Numbered from the stretch's first letter, positions 1-10,224 are shown. The stretch is DNA of 14,622 nucleotides from Glaciecola sp. UBA983 (GCA_002292215.1 DBBN01000003.1:20004-34625); one strand, 5' to 3'. A program made the numbers and translations. The notes: generated by a model from the sequence alone, not told the origin.

Positions 1-1
1 A

Positions 2-865
2 GTAACTGATAAAGTAACAAATACATTAACGATGTCAGTAGCGAACGAATCATCCAACCAACACATTATACGAATGGATTGTGCTTATACGTTGACATTA
101 AGTGACTTAGTAGAGCGAAGTCAACCCGTCGATCATTATCAAGCCTACCCCACATTACCTATTCATTATGAAGGGATTATCTTTCCTCGCAGTGAATATG
201 CGCATATGTTGCCTCAATCAGAATTACAACTAGTGAGTTTGTACAAAGATGTAAATTGGGATAAATCCTACACCCCTTTGCTCCATACTGTTTGGCGTCA
301 ACCGGTACATATTGATGATGAAAACGCCTACTCCATTCCAATTTTAGCCGGTAAAAATTTAACGTATCAAGCGCCTACTCCTCAACTATTGGCGCAACCT
401 TCACTGGAGCAAGCAAATACGCTTATGGGTACTGATAATCCAAGCAATGATTATCCCATCAATGAGTCTCCCATTAATGAGTCCCCTATAAATATTGTGC
501 AAAAAATTAAGCTAGGTTTAGATGGCACAGTTCCTCTCTATCCAGACCAACTCAAAGAAACCCAAGACAAGGCTATGATTGATACGACCTCTGTCTTTGA
601 ATTTGAAGGCTTGGTAACGATCTACATTAAATACATTAATCGTGTGCCATACCTACATATCGATAGCCATGCGCTATTTAATACCTCAAGCGTTTCAGAT
701 CCTTTGACGATCATCCCGCATACATTTAAACAGCGTCGACGCATTATTTCCAATCAAGTCCATTACTTTGATCATCCCTACTTTGGCATGGTGATTGAAT
801 TACGTCGTTATAAACGTCCGGCATTAGCTGCCCTTGAATCATCCACCGAGTCATCTACTAATTAA
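2..865 (+). CDS. csiV: CsiV-family peptidoglycan-binding protein, 5' end outside window
   Basis: The reading frame stays open to the left edge: the first 10 in-window codons before the ATG at 32 contain no stop. That ATG has no Shine-Dalgarno and is followed by no signal peptide, so I read this as the 3' part of a longer gene. CsiV proteins are periplasmic and, in Vibrio cholerae, bind peptidoglycan and support PBP1A-dependent wall synthesis. Counting from the ATG at 32, I see family-like elements: a segment reading LLHTVWRQPVH near residue 84, YLHIDSHALF near 208, and the C-terminal HYFDHPYFGMVIEL at 244-257, which is the part I rely on most. The usual N-terminal domain is missing and should lie upstream. 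A PINES repeat lies near residue 142. The next gene starts 20 bp downstream on the same strand, probably co-transcribed. The family call is from remembered motifs, not a search. Confidence 0.65.
   Translation, partial: VTDKVTNTLTMSVANESSNQHIIRMDCAYTLTLSDLVERSQPVDHYQAYPTLPIHYEGIIFPRSEYAHMLPQSELQLVSLYKDVNWDKSYTPLLHTVWRQPVHIDDENAYSIPILAGKNLTYQAPTPQLLAQPSLEQANTLMGTDNPSNDYPINESPINESPINIVQKIKLGLDGTVPLYPDQLKETQDKAMIDTTSVFEFEGLVTIYIKYINRVPYLHIDSHALFNTSSVSDPLTIIPHTFKQRRRIISNQVHYFDHPYFGMVIELRRYKRPALAALESSTESSTN
455..493 (+). repeat. 15-bp tandem repeat inside the CsiV-like gene
   Basis: Two adjacent 15-bp units (455-469 and 470-484) differ at two positions, and a partial third unit follows (485-493). 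They encode PINES-PINES-PIN in a polar stretch between the two conserved parts of the protein. The unit is a multiple of three, so gain or loss of a copy keeps the frame. It probably forms a flexible linker. Confidence 0.8.
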
Positions 866-885
866 TTTGTAAGGTTCAACTTTCC

Positions 886-1449
886 ATGAAAATCTATACC
901 CGCACCGGTGACACTGGTCAAACACAAGTTTACACCCACGAAGTACTTAAAAAAGACAAAGACGATAGTCTCTTACAATGCTACGGCACCTTGGATGAAC
1001 TGAACTCTTATGTGGGTCTTATCACAGCCCTCTTGGTCGCTGATAACAATAGTCACCTGCAAGCAGACACGACAACCTTACCACACCCTGAGGTGTTTTC
1101 GTGGTTAGAGCAAATCCAACGTGATATATTCGCAATGGGATTTGCCATGTCAAATGCGAGCCAACTGCGTGATGGCGGGGTCGAATGGTTAGAATGTTGT
1201 ATTGATAGTATGACTGAGCGGTTAGCGCCGCAAACTAGCTTTATATTACCTGGTGGAACAGTCAACGCTGCTAATATTCATGTCACGCGAACAATTGCTC
1301 GACGCGCTGAGCGTGAATTAGTCACATTACATAAACATACTGAACTAGCACCAAATGTGCTGAAGTACATTAACCGTTTATCCGATTTTATGTTTGTGTT
1401 GGCGCGAGCGACGAATGCACAAAGTCAGATTGCTGATATTAGTGTTTGA
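886..1449 (+). CDS. PduO-type ATP:cob(I)alamin adenosyltransferase
   Basis: This cytoplasmic enzyme transfers the adenosyl group of ATP to cob(I)alamin, the last activation step giving coenzyme B12. At 187 residues it is the usual length. The N-terminal ATP-binding motif TRTGDTGQT is at residues 5-13, the helix GTLDELNSYVG at 34-44, the ILPGG turn at 120-124, the basic signature RTIARRAER at 135-143, and the closing helix YINRLSDFMFVLAR at 161-174. This set is typical of the PduO type and differs from CobA/BtuR. The Shine-Dalgarno is weak (GTAAGG around 870), and the gene follows the CsiV-like gene by 20 bp. No other cobalamin gene is visible here, so its role is probably B12 salvage. Its stop codon faces the nagZ stop at a distance of 2 bp. 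Confidence 0.93.
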   Translation: MKIYTRTGDTGQTQVYTHEVLKKDKDDSLLQCYGTLDELNSYVGLITALLVADNNSHLQADTTTLPHPEVFSWLEQIQRDIFAMGFAMSNASQLRDGGVEWLECCIDSMTERLAPQTSFILPGGTVNAANIHVTRTIARRAERELVTLHKHTELAPNVLKYINRLSDFMFVLARATNAQSQIADISV

Positions 1450-1451
1450 TG

Positions 1452-2468
1452 CTAGTCACATGCTCGCTTGACGCGTTCAACCGCCAGTTTATAATTAGGA
1501 TGCCCGAGTAACTGTTGATAATGCAACACTGTTTGTCTATTAATGGAAACTAAGCCTTGTGGTCTCGTTGAATATTGCGTTTGGTGTTGCACAGTATGTC
1601 CAAGGTTATCAAGTACTTTAATCGCCTCATCAGGGGCGTTACATATCAATGCCATATCCACCCCTGCGGCTAACGCATGTTCAACACGAGCTAACATATC
1701 CCCTGCTTGAGTTGCGGCGTGCATTGATAAATCATCCGAAAAGATCACACCTTGATAGCCTAGTTTTTGGCGTAATGTCTGCTGCAACCAGATAGTAGAA
1801 AACCCAGCGGGTTGATCATCAACATTTGGATATATGACATGAGCTGGCATTATGCCCGCTAATAAATCATCTTTAATTAACCGTGCAAAGACAGCCATGT
1901 CATGTTCGAAAATATCAGATTCTGAACGCTCATCAATCGGCATAGCAATATGCGAATCAGCTTGCACATTACCATGTCCAGGGAAATGCTTACCTATTGC
2001 AGGCATGCCCCATTGTGTCATGCCTTGAATAAAAGCGCGTGCTAACATATCGATTTGAGTCTCACTTGCTGAAAAGCTTCGCTGTCCAATCACTTCTGAG
2101 ATCCCGTTAATATCTAGTACTGGTGCAAAGCTGATATCAACACCATGTCCTAAACATTCTGCCGCGATGACAGTGCCACACGCCGTTGCTAATGGTTCTG
2201 GCTCTGCGTTGGACGCAATATTTCCCATCGCAGGAACGCTCGTAAATCCTTCAATAAATCGTTGCACCCGTCCACCTTCTTGATCAACACTGATCAAGAT
2301 CGGATGGGATGCGCTGGCTTTAATCTGAGCGGTGAGATGCCGTAATTGCTGTGGATCATAATAATTACGAGCAAACAAAATTACTCCGCCCGTTAATGGA
2401 TGCCCAATAACTTCTTGCTCCTGTGCGTTTAGTTCACAGCCTGCGACATCGAGCATTATGGGATGCAT
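1452..2468 (-). CDS. nagZ: Beta-N-acetylhexosaminidase NagZ
   Basis: NagZ is a cytoplasmic glycoside hydrolase of family 3. It removes GlcNAc from GlcNAc-anhydroMurNAc-peptides during peptidoglycan recycling, and its products influence AmpC beta-lactamase induction in species that have that pathway. The 338 residues match the E. coli length (341). Visible motifs are VDQEGGRVQRF at 61-71, KHFPGHG at 160-166 followed by the DSH acid/base dyad (D171, H173), PAHVIY at 208-213, and SDDLSM at 244-249, which holds the nucleophile Asp. The chosen ATG gives the family N-terminus MHPIMLDVAG and has AGGAA about 6 nt upstream. The gene is transcribed divergently from the acylase gene and converges on the adenosyltransferase gene. 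Confidence 0.96.
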   Translation of the reverse strand: MHPIMLDVAGCELNAQEQEVIGHPLTGGVILFARNYYDPQQLRHLTAQIKASASHPILISVDQEGGRVQRFIEGFTSVPAMGNIASNAEPEPLATACGTVIAAECLGHGVDISFAPVLDINGISEVIGQRSFSASETQIDMLARAFIQGMTQWGMPAIGKHFPGHGNVQADSHIAMPIDERSESDIFEHDMAVFARLIKDDLLAGIMPAHVIYPNVDDQPAGFSTIWLQQTLRQKLGYQGVIFSDDLSMHAATQAGDMLARVEHALAAGVDMALICNAPDEAIKVLDNLGHTVQHQTQYSTRPQGLVSINRQTVLHYQQLLGHPNYKLAVERVKRACD

Positions 2469-2539
2469 ATGAGTTCCTGTATATAAGAAAAAAACAAGTT
2501 AAATACTGCACAAAATTGAGTGTGTAAATATCGACCGGA

Positions 2540-2567
2540 TTGGGTTAATGTATAAACATAATAATAT
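2540..2567 (+). promoter_or_regulatory. Candidate promoter for the acylase gene
   Basis: TTGGGT (2540-2545) and TAATAT (2562-2567) are separated by 16 bp, with 3/6 and 4/6 matches to the sigma-70 hexamers. A start near 2574 would give a short leader carrying the AAAGGAAG ribosome site before the ATG at 2593. The stretch is very AT-rich, so chance matches are likely. Confidence 0.3.
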
Positions 2568-2592
2568 AAAACCAATAAAGGAAGTGCAATTA

Positions 2593-4920
2593 ATGAAATG
2601 GTTTAAACGTATAACTATCACCATAGTGCTACTGATTGTCACTGCAATCGGGCTAGTATACCTTTTATTATCAAGTTCAAAAGCACAACTTGATGGTTCT
2701 ATCACAGCTAACTCACTCAGTTCGCCAGTCACCATTGCTCGTGACCAATATGGGATGGTCAAAATTACAGCAAGTAATCAATTGGATGCGTTTTATGCCC
2801 AAGGTTATGCCCACGGACAGGATCGGTTTTTCCAAATGGATTTATTACGACGTAATGCAGCTGGAGAATTATCTGAATTATTTGGTCATGGCGCATTATC
2901 ACGTGATAAAAAAGCCCGTTTTCATCAATTTAGACAAAGAGCTCAACGAGCCTTTGCGTTATTTCCAGACAATCAACGCGCTGCAGTTGAAAGCTATACA
3001 CGTGGCGTCAATGCAGCATTAGATGCTTACACCATCGCACCATTTGAATATCTTTTAACAGGATCGACGATGCGTCCGTGGCAAGTCGAAGACTCGTTAT
3101 TAGCAATTTATAGCATGTATATGGATCTGCAAGGCTCACAAGTTGAGCGTGATTTAACGCTTACGTATTTACACGGACAATATGGCCAAGAAATGGTCGA
3201 TTTTTTACTCTCTCCTTCGTCATATCAAGCGGCGATTGATGGTTCTACACTGCCCTTAAACGAACAGGCTATTCCTGAGCTACCGCTAGTCACTAGCGCA
3301 ACGACGATTATCGATGAACCTTGGTTTGATTATTTTGAAGAAGCCGATATCGGCAGTAATAATTGGGCAGTATCGGCACAACATACAAAAAATGAACGTG
3401 CGTTGCTAGCCAATGACATGCATTTAGGGTTAAATTTACCCGCCATTTGGTATCGCGCACAAATTCAATACCCGCATAACGGTGAAGATATTACGGTTGT
3501 CGGTGTGAGTTTACCCGGCGCACCAGGTATTATTGTCGGTTCTAATTTACATGCTGCTTGGGGGTTTACTAATGCGAATGTGGATAATGTCGACTGGATT
3601 GCCCTGCCCGATGACTATGCTACCAGCACGGTTAACGAAACGATAGTGACAACCGAAGGCAGTGAAGATTACGCCATCACCATGAGTGAGTATGGACCGG
3701 TGCAGACCATCGACGGGCAACGTTTTGCTCTGCGCTGGGTAGCACATACTGATTATGCAGTGAGTTTTGATTTATTGGATTTAGCGCACGCACATTCTGT
3801 TGATTCACTTATGGATGTTGCACAACATATTCGGATCCCAGTCCAAAATATGATGATGGCAGATAGCGAAGGTCAAGTTGCTTATCGATTAACGGGTGCG
3901 GTAACTTCACGTGCCCCACTCCAATCCAATGCATTGAGCACGAGTCAATTTGCGACAGTCGCAAATGCATGGCAACAACCAGAAATGATCACACCAATTT
4001 ATCGTTCACCTACACACCATAAACTATGGACAGCAAATGCTCGGGTATTATCTACAAGTGAGATGTCCCGTTATGGTGATGGCGGGTATGCATTAGGCCC
4101 ACGCGGCGTACAAATTGCTAATCGTCTAAAAGCTCAAAAGACATTTGATGAACAAGATTTTTTAGCCTTACAGTTAGATAACCGTGCAATTTATATGAAA
4201 ACATGGCGTGACATGCTACTCGCAACACTAGAACAGGCCGACGACCCACAATATGACCAAGCTATTTTAGCTTTACAAAATTGGCAAGCCTGTGCGTGTG
4301 CAAATGATGTCGGCTACACCCTTGCTCGCTACTTTAGAACACAAGTCATGTATGAACTGATGACGCCTCTATATCAAACAGCACAACAAGCTGGCGTGCG
4401 TTTTAGTACCATTAATCGCCATTTAGATACTGCCGTCTTGCGACTTTTAGAGGAGCAGCCCACATCCTGGTTAGCGGGTAACTACAAAAGTTATGACAAA
4501 TTAAAATTAGCTATGTATCAGCAAACTATTAATAAACTCGCGTCCAAAATGCATCTAATTCAAACTAATAAACACATTGACCTGTCACAATTTACTTGGG
4601 GTAAGGTTAATGAGCTTAATATTCGTCACCCTATATCAACACAGGTGCCAGTATTAGCAAAGTACCTTGATATGCGCCCTGTACCTGGTTTTGGTGATAG
4701 CTTTATGCCAGGGGTTCAAAATGGCACACATGGCGCTTCACAGCGTTTTATCGTACAACCAGGGTTAGAAGAGAATGGCTTTATGTCTTTACCAGGAGGT
4801 CAATCTGGACATCCTTTATCTAAGTATTATGATGCGGGTTTTGAAGTGTATGCAGAACATCAAGGACTACCGCTGCTGTTTCAACAACCACAGCATAAGT
4901 TGACACTGAGACCGCATTAA
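2593..4920 (+). CDS. Penicillin acylase family Ntn-hydrolase, membrane-anchored
   Basis: Members cleave amide bonds of acyl substrates such as beta-lactams, acyl-homoserine lactones or acyl-peptides; the substrate here cannot be read from sequence. I chose the ATG at 2593 (775 residues) over the in-frame ATG at 2548 because AAAGGAAG lies 8 nt upstream and the product then begins MKWFKR followed by a hydrophobic segment at residues 7-26 (signal anchor or signal peptide). Conserved features in this numbering are YAHGQDRFFQMDLLRR at 72-87, the autoprocessing site G254/S255 in GSNNW (S255 becomes the N-terminal nucleophile of the beta chain), NDMHLGLNLP at 274-283, PGIIVGSN at 311-318, WGFTN at 323-327, and TANAR around 480-484, whose Asn fits the family oxyanion residue. 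Self-cleavage would give chains of about 254 and 521 residues in the periplasm. No catalytic residue appears missing. Confidence 0.92.
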   Translation: MKWFKRITITIVLLIVTAIGLVYLLLSSSKAQLDGSITANSLSSPVTIARDQYGMVKITASNQLDAFYAQGYAHGQDRFFQMDLLRRNAAGELSELFGHGALSRDKKARFHQFRQRAQRAFALFPDNQRAAVESYTRGVNAALDAYTIAPFEYLLTGSTMRPWQVEDSLLAIYSMYMDLQGSQVERDLTLTYLHGQYGQEMVDFLLSPSSYQAAIDGSTLPLNEQAIPELPLVTSATTIIDEPWFDYFEEADIGSNNWAVSAQHTKNERALLANDMHLGLNLPAIWYRAQIQYPHNGEDITVVGVSLPGAPGIIVGSNLHAAWGFTNANVDNVDWIALPDDYATSTVNETIVTTEGSEDYAITMSEYGPVQTIDGQRFALRWVAHTDYAVSFDLLDLAHAHSVDSLMDVAQHIRIPVQNMMMADSEGQVAYRLTGAVTSRAPLQSNALSTSQFATVANAWQQPEMITPIYRSPTHHKLWTANARVLSTSEMSRYGDGGYALGPRGVQIANRLKAQKTFDEQDFLALQLDNRAIYMKTWRDMLLATLEQADDPQYDQAILALQNWQACACANDVGYTLARYFRTQVMYELMTPLYQTAQQAGVRFSTINRHLDTAVLRLLEEQPTSWLAGNYKSYDKLKLAMYQQTINKLASKMHLIQTNKHIDLSQFTWGKVNELNIRHPISTQVPVLAKYLDMRPVPGFGDSFMPGVQNGTHGASQRFIVQPGLEENGFMSLPGGQSGHPLSKYYDAGFEVYAEHQGLPLLFQQPQHKLTLRPH

Positions 4921-4962
4921 GCAAAATACGGCAGTAGTTATATTGCCAAAAAAAATGAGGCG

Positions 4963-5697
4963 TTATTTACGTTTAGATAAAGAGGCTTGCCATTGCACTT
5001 GTGCATTGGCAATATCTTGTTCCGTAACGAGTCGGGATTCTGCACTAGCTAAGGCTTTTGCTATATTAAAAATGAGTAAGTCACGATCAATAATTAACTT
5101 CGTGGCTTCTTGATATAGCTGCCCTCGCGCTTCTGGAAATGCCGCTAACAATCCATCTAAAGAATGAAGTTCATGGTAACGCTTTTCCACTTCTTGATTA
5201 AACCACGCACGCTTGGCGCGAAATGTCATAAAATCGATAACCTGAGCAGAACGTAAAAATTTAATTTGTTGGGGAGCTAAATTGAGTTGCATTGCTGTAT
5301 CAATTAAACGTTCTTGTAATGCTATTAGTGCTTGAGGTTGAGTAAATTTCACGGCGCTAAACGCAGTATTAATCACTTCTTGTACGTTCAACAAATCCAT
5401 CGCGCTTAAGTTGGAAAAGGCGACATCGGCTGTGGTTAATGATAAAGCTAAGGCCAGTTCGTCTTCATCGTTAGGCGAAATATCCGCACTTGCACCCGCA
5501 CTTGCACCTGTCGGATCGCGAAACAGGATAGCCTCAAAATCAATTTTAGCTTGTTTGGCTTGAGCTACCATCGGTTTGGTAACTTGGTGTTGAATAAATT
5601 GAGTGTAAACCAACCAGCTACCGTAACTGAGTAGAGATAGACTACATATAAGCGTAAAAAGCACCCGAAGGTGCTTTAAATATGAAGATTGTGCCAT
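4963..5697 (-). CDS. Unrecognised membrane-anchored, mostly helical protein
   Basis: I do not recognise this 244-residue protein. It has basic residues (K8, R11), then one hydrophobic segment at about 12-34 that looks like a signal anchor, so the rest is probably periplasmic. An Ala/Gly/Ser-rich, then acidic stretch (about 61-80) precedes a long, probably alpha-helical region rich in Ala, Leu, Gln and Glu to the end. No cysteine pair, metal site or catalytic motif stands out. The ATG is 2 nt after the ihfA stop, with only a weak GAAG upstream, which suggests translational coupling to ihfA. The ihfA terminator lies inside codons 7-14. Starting at the GTG of codon 12 would remove the basic residues before the membrane segment, so I keep the first ATG. 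An open frame of this length with normal-looking codon use argues it is real. Confidence 0.7.
   Translation of the reverse strand: MAQSSYLKHLRVLFTLICSLSLLSYGSWLVYTQFIQHQVTKPMVAQAKQAKIDFEAILFRDPTGASAGASADISPNDEDELALALSLTTADVAFSNLSAMDLLNVQEVINTAFSAVKFTQPQALIALQERLIDTAMQLNLAPQQIKFLRSAQVIDFMTFRAKRAWFNQEVEKRYHELHSLDGLLAAFPEARGQLYQEATKLIIDRDLLIFNIAKALASAESRLVTEQDIANAQVQWQASLSKRK
5486..5509 (-). repeat. 12-bp tandem duplication coding for ASAG-type repeat
   Basis: Two 12-bp units (5486-5497 and 5498-5509) differ only at their last base. They encode the Ala/Ser/Gly stretch at residues 64-71 of the unrecognised protein, between its membrane anchor and its helical region. The likely effect is variable linker length. 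Confidence 0.75.
5656..5677 (-). terminator. Intrinsic terminator after ihfA, inside the next gene
   Basis: On the minus strand an 8-bp stem (AAAGCACC / GGTGCTTT) closes a UUCG tetraloop with a C-G closing pair, a very stable loop, and runs into five T. It begins about 20 nt after the ihfA stop codon, the usual place for an operon-end terminator. It also lies inside the first codons of the downstream 244-residue gene. On the plus strand it is followed by only three T, so it works best for minus-strand transcripts. Confidence 0.8.
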
Positions 5698-5699
5698 TA

Positions 5700-5999
5700 C
5701 TAGGCTTCAGAACCAGGGGCATTTTCGACGCGAGATTTCAATTTTTGACCCGGTTTAAATGTCACTACACGACGTGCTTTGATAGGAATATCTTCGCCCG
5801 TTTTAGGATTACGACCAGGTCGTTCTTTTTTAGTTCTAAGATCAAAATTACCAAAGCCGGATAATTTGACTTGTTCACCGTTTTCCAAAGATGATTTGAT
5901 TTCTTCAAAAAATGCATCGACTAAGTCTTTTGCGTCTTTTTTATTTAAACCCACTTTCTCGAACAAATGTTCAGCCATTTCAGCTTTAGTCAAAGCCAT
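5700..5999 (-). CDS. ihfA: Integration host factor subunit alpha
   Basis: IHF alpha pairs with IHF beta and sharply bends DNA at specific sites, acting in recombination, replication and transcription. The 99 residues equal the E. coli length and are nearly collinear with it: [15 protein letters not shown] at the start, [16 protein letters not shown] at 40-55, and the beta-arm [13 protein letters not shown] at 60-72 containing P65, the intercalating proline. The neighbour confirms alpha over beta or HU, since ihfA follows pheT in gammaproteobacteria. The start is 4 nt after the pheT stop, and its ribosome site AGAGAG is formed by the last two sense codons of pheT, so translation is probably coupled. 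A terminator follows within 25 nt of the stop. Confidence 0.98.
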   Translation of the reverse strand: MALTKAEMAEHLFEKVGLNKKDAKDLVDAFFEEIKSSLENGEQVKLSGFGNFDLRTKKERPGRNPKTGEDIPIKARRVVTFKPGQKLKSRVENAPGSEA

Positions 6000-6003
6000 A
6001 GAA

Positions 6004-8388
6004 TTACTCTCTTAACGTTGCAGCAAGTTGAGACTTTAATCCTGATACCACTTGGTCTACGCATGCTTGTATTTCAGCTTCTTCAAGTGTTTTTTCAGGG
6101 TCAGAAAAGATCAATGAAACTGCCAGGCTCTTTTCACCATCTGCAATCCCTTCGCCTTTATATATATCAAATAATGTTAGGTCAACTAATTGATTTACGC
6201 CAACTTTTTTAATACAAGATACGATATCAGCATAACTTACATTGTCTTTGACTACAATTGCTATATCACGTTTATTGGTTGGAAATTTAGAAATAGCTTG
6301 CGCTTTTGGTAGTACACGGCCTGTTAACGCAGCCTGTTCTATTTCAAACATAAACACTTTCGCATTCACACCTAACGTCTTAGCAAATTGTGGATGTAAT
6401 GCCCCAACAAAACCAACAACTTGACCATCTTTAAGGATATCAGCACCTTGACCAGGATGTAATAGAGCTTGTTCTGACTTAGCAAAACTAAACGCGTCAG
6501 GTGTTGCCGTTTTCGCAATTAAACGTTCAACATCACCTTTAACCGAGAAAAAATCAACGGCGGTTGCTTCCTGCCAAGATTCCATTAACACCGTACCAGC
6601 ACATACAGCTGCAATCATAGGTGTTTGTTCGACACCACTAGGCGATTGTTCATTAGCAACAAAACGCAAACCCGTTTCAAATAAACGCACACGTGCTTGT
6701 TGGCGTTTTTGGTTATAACCTAATGCTTGTAATAAGCCTGTTACCAGACTAACACGCATCACTGACATATCGGCAGAGATAGGATGAGGTAAGGTTAATG
6801 TGGGTGTTCCACTAAATAACGCAGATTGTTTTTTCGGATCAACAAAACTATACGTGATCGCTTCGTCATAACCTTGTTGTAACAATACTTGTTTTAATGC
6901 ATTTAATGGTAATTGTGCTTCATCAGCTGGACGCATATTTAATGACGCAGTCGGCGCAACATTTGGAATATTGTTATAACCATACACACGTGCGACTTCT
7001 TCAATTAAATCTTCTTCAATACTGATATCAAAACGATATGCAGGCACTGAAACTGACCATTGGGCGTTATTATAATCAACACCGAAGCCTAATCGAGTTA
7101 AGATCTCTGTTACGGTCTCAGTGGCAATCGAAATACCGATGATTTTAGCTAAACGCGCTTCACGTAAAACTACATCGGTCGCTTGAGGTACATGCTCAAT
7201 AGCAACTGCTTCAATAATTGGCCCTACTTCACCACCAACAATACTCGTGAGTAACGTCGTAGCTCGTTCCATTGCATCTCTTTGTAGCTGTGGATCAACA
7301 CCACGTTCATAGCGATGCGACGCATCAGTATGCAAACCATATTGACGCGATTTACCTAAAATTGCATCAGGGGCAAAAAATGCCGCTTCTAATACAATAT
7401 TATTGGTGTCACTCGTTACACCTGAATGCAAACCACCAAAAATACCTGCCAATGCTAACGCTTTGTGTTCATCAGCAATGACTAGCGTATTGGCGTTTAT
7501 TTTTATTTCAGTTTCATCTAATAACGTTAACACTTCGTCTTGAGTTGCCATGCGCACATGGATATCACCCTCAATGCTATCAGCATTAAACGCATGCATT
7601 GGATGGCCAAGTTCAAGAAGAATATAGTTCGTCACATCGACCACAGGATCTATGGAACGAATGCCACTACGACGTAATTTTTCAGATAACCATAATGGTG
7701 AACTAACTGATAAATCAACGTTTTTTATAACACGCGATAAATAGCGAGGACAAGCATCAGGCGCATCAAGATGCACAGCTTTGCTGTCACTAATCGTTGC
7801 GGGAACTGGCGTGATTTCTGGATAAGTCACAGCTAAGGAATTAAGTACACCAACTTCACGTGCGACACCACGCATGCCAAGGCAATCGGCACGGTTGGGT
7901 GTTAAATCGATTTCAATCGCAGTGTCATTTAAGTTTAAATATTCACGGATATCTTGGCCAACCGGCGCATCACTCGGTAATTCTAAAATGCCGTCATGAT
8001 CATCACTAATACCCAACTCAGAAAAACTACACAACATACCCAATGAAGGTTGACCGCGTAGTTTGGCTTTTTTAATTTTGAAATTGCCAGGTAACACCGC
8101 ACCAACACAAGCGACTGCAACCTTTAAGCCTTGACGGCAATTTGGCGCACCACAGACAATATCAAGTAATTCATCTGCACCAACATCAATTTTGGTGACA
8201 CGTAATTTATCGGCATCGGGATGTTGACCACATTCGACAACATGACCAATTACAACGCCACTAAACTCGCCTGCTACAGGCTCTAAGCCGTCTACTTCAA
8301 GACCAGCCATTGAAATTTGTTCGGCCAACGCATGGGTGTCTAAACTTGGGTTAACATATTCGCGTAACCACTTTTCTGAAAAAATCAT
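6004..8388 (-). CDS. pheT: Phenylalanyl-tRNA synthetase beta subunit
   Basis: PheT forms the alpha2-beta2 PheRS with PheS. It binds tRNA-Phe and carries the editing site that hydrolyses Tyr-tRNA-Phe. The 794 residues match the E. coli protein (795). Domains in order are the N-terminal part, a tRNA-binding OB fold at about 39-148 with HPDADKLRV at 57-65 and the GMLCS loop near 117, the B3/4 editing domain at about 210-385, the B5 domain at about 400-475 ending in [13 protein letters not shown], a catalytic-like core, and a C-terminal anticodon-binding FDX-ACB domain from about 700. The start has AGAGG about 9 nt upstream, overlapping the pheS stop codon; the gap between the two genes is 11 nt. 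I see no frameshift or truncation. Confidence 0.98.
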   Translation of the reverse strand: MIFSEKWLREYVNPSLDTHALAEQISMAGLEVDGLEPVAGEFSGVVIGHVVECGQHPDADKLRVTKIDVGADELLDIVCGAPNCRQGLKVAVACVGAVLPGNFKIKKAKLRGQPSLGMLCSFSELGISDDHDGILELPSDAPVGQDIREYLNLNDTAIEIDLTPNRADCLGMRGVAREVGVLNSLAVTYPEITPVPATISDSKAVHLDAPDACPRYLSRVIKNVDLSVSSPLWLSEKLRRSGIRSIDPVVDVTNYILLELGHPMHAFNADSIEGDIHVRMATQDEVLTLLDETEIKINANTLVIADEHKALALAGIFGGLHSGVTSDTNNIVLEAAFFAPDAILGKSRQYGLHTDASHRYERGVDPQLQRDAMERATTLLTSIVGGEVGPIIEAVAIEHVPQATDVVLREARLAKIIGISIATETVTEILTRLGFGVDYNNAQWSVSVPAYRFDISIEEDLIEEVARVYGYNNIPNVAPTASLNMRPADEAQLPLNALKQVLLQQGYDEAITYSFVDPKKQSALFSGTPTLTLPHPISADMSVMRVSLVTGLLQALGYNQKRQQARVRLFETGLRFVANEQSPSGVEQTPMIAAVCAGTVLMESWQEATAVDFFSVKGDVERLIAKTATPDAFSFAKSEQALLHPGQGADILKDGQVVGFVGALHPQFAKTLGVNAKVFMFEIEQAALTGRVLPKAQAISKFPTNKRDIAIVVKDNVSYADIVSCIKKVGVNQLVDLTLFDIYKGEGIADGEKSLAVSLIFSDPEKTLEEAEIQACVDQVVSGLKSQLAATLRE

Positions 8389-8399
8389 GCCCTAACCTC

Positions 8400-9494
<1,095 letters not shown>

Positions 9495-9525
9495 AAAAAA
9501 AAACGGTGAACATCCGGTTCACCGT
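9495..9525 (-). terminator. Intrinsic terminator of the thrS-infC-rpmI-rplT unit
   Basis: On the minus strand a perfect 9-bp stem, ACGGTGAAC (9525-9517) with GTTCACCGT (9511-9503), closes a 5-nt loop and is followed by nine T counting the last stem base. It lies about 30 nt after the rplT stop. Five A just upstream of the stem can extend it against the T-run. A second run of eight T follows two bases later. Confidence 0.9.
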
Positions 9526-9555
9526 TTTTCCAGAACTTAAACTTTTGCTAAAATA

Positions 9556-9915
<360 letters not shown>

Positions 9916-9928
9916 TCAGTCTCCTGTC

Positions 9929-10126
9929 TTAAACGTAAGGTAACATGCGTTGGATAAGCTTAGTATCCGAAACATGAACTAATTTTTTGCCACGTAAGTG
10001 ACGCTTACGCTTAGTACTCTTCTTGGTCAAAATGTGACGCAAGTGAGACTGCTTTGATTTGAAACGACCAGACGCTGTCTTACGAAAACGCTTAGCTGCT
10101 CCAGAGTTGGATTTCATTTTAGGCAT
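9929..10126 (-). CDS. rpmI: 50S ribosomal protein L35
   Basis: L35 is a small basic protein of the large ribosomal subunit. The 65 residues equal the E. coli length and show [17 protein letters not shown] at the start, the [20 protein letters not shown] core, and the C-terminal [11 protein letters not shown]. The ribosome site GGAG lies about 9 nt before the ATG. In E. coli this start is the target of L20 repression, with rplT coupled to it. Here it lies 113 nt after infC, leaving room for such an operator. Confidence 0.98.
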   Translation of the reverse strand: MPKMKSNSGAAKRFRKTASGRFKSKQSHLRHILTKKSTKRKRHLRGKKLVHVSDTKLIQRMLPYV

Positions 10127-10202
10127 TGCTAAAACTCCGCATTGTTATATAAAGCCAAAAATTTGCAGATTAAATGGCTGATTAAAATTTAGTAATTAGG
10201 TG

Positions 10203-10224
10203 TTACCTGATTGCAGTCAGGTAA
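10203..10224 (-). promoter_or_regulatory. Hairpin in the infC-rpmI gap, possible part of L20 control
   Basis: A perfect 8-bp stem (TTACCTGA with TCAGGTAA) closes a 6-nt loop 15 nt after the infC stop. No T-run follows on the minus strand, so it is not a normal terminator. In E. coli the L20 repressor site spans the end of infC and this gap, so the position fits a regulatory or processing element. The E. coli pseudoknot itself was not traced here. Confidence 0.45.

Noticed and set aside
1053..1265. 70-codon minus-strand frame inside the adenosyltransferase gene
   Set aside because: It is the shadow of a well-conserved gene and has no start signal of its own.
2548..2592. Upstream in-frame ATG for the acylase
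   Set aside because: It has no ribosome site, would put a polar tail before the signal anchor, and falls within the candidate promoter. The ATG at 2593 has a good Shine-Dalgarno.
4930..4955. Stem GGCAGTA/TATTGCC followed by eight A, between the acylase gene and the 244-residue gene
   Set aside because: The A-run is on the plus strand after the stem, so plus transcripts get A rather than U. For minus transcripts the T-run precedes the hairpin and only a short broken T stretch follows. It is not a convincing terminator for either strand.
5779..6015. 78-codon plus-strand frame opposite ihfA
   Set aside because: It is the antisense shadow of a highly conserved gene, with no ribosome site and no protein-like features.
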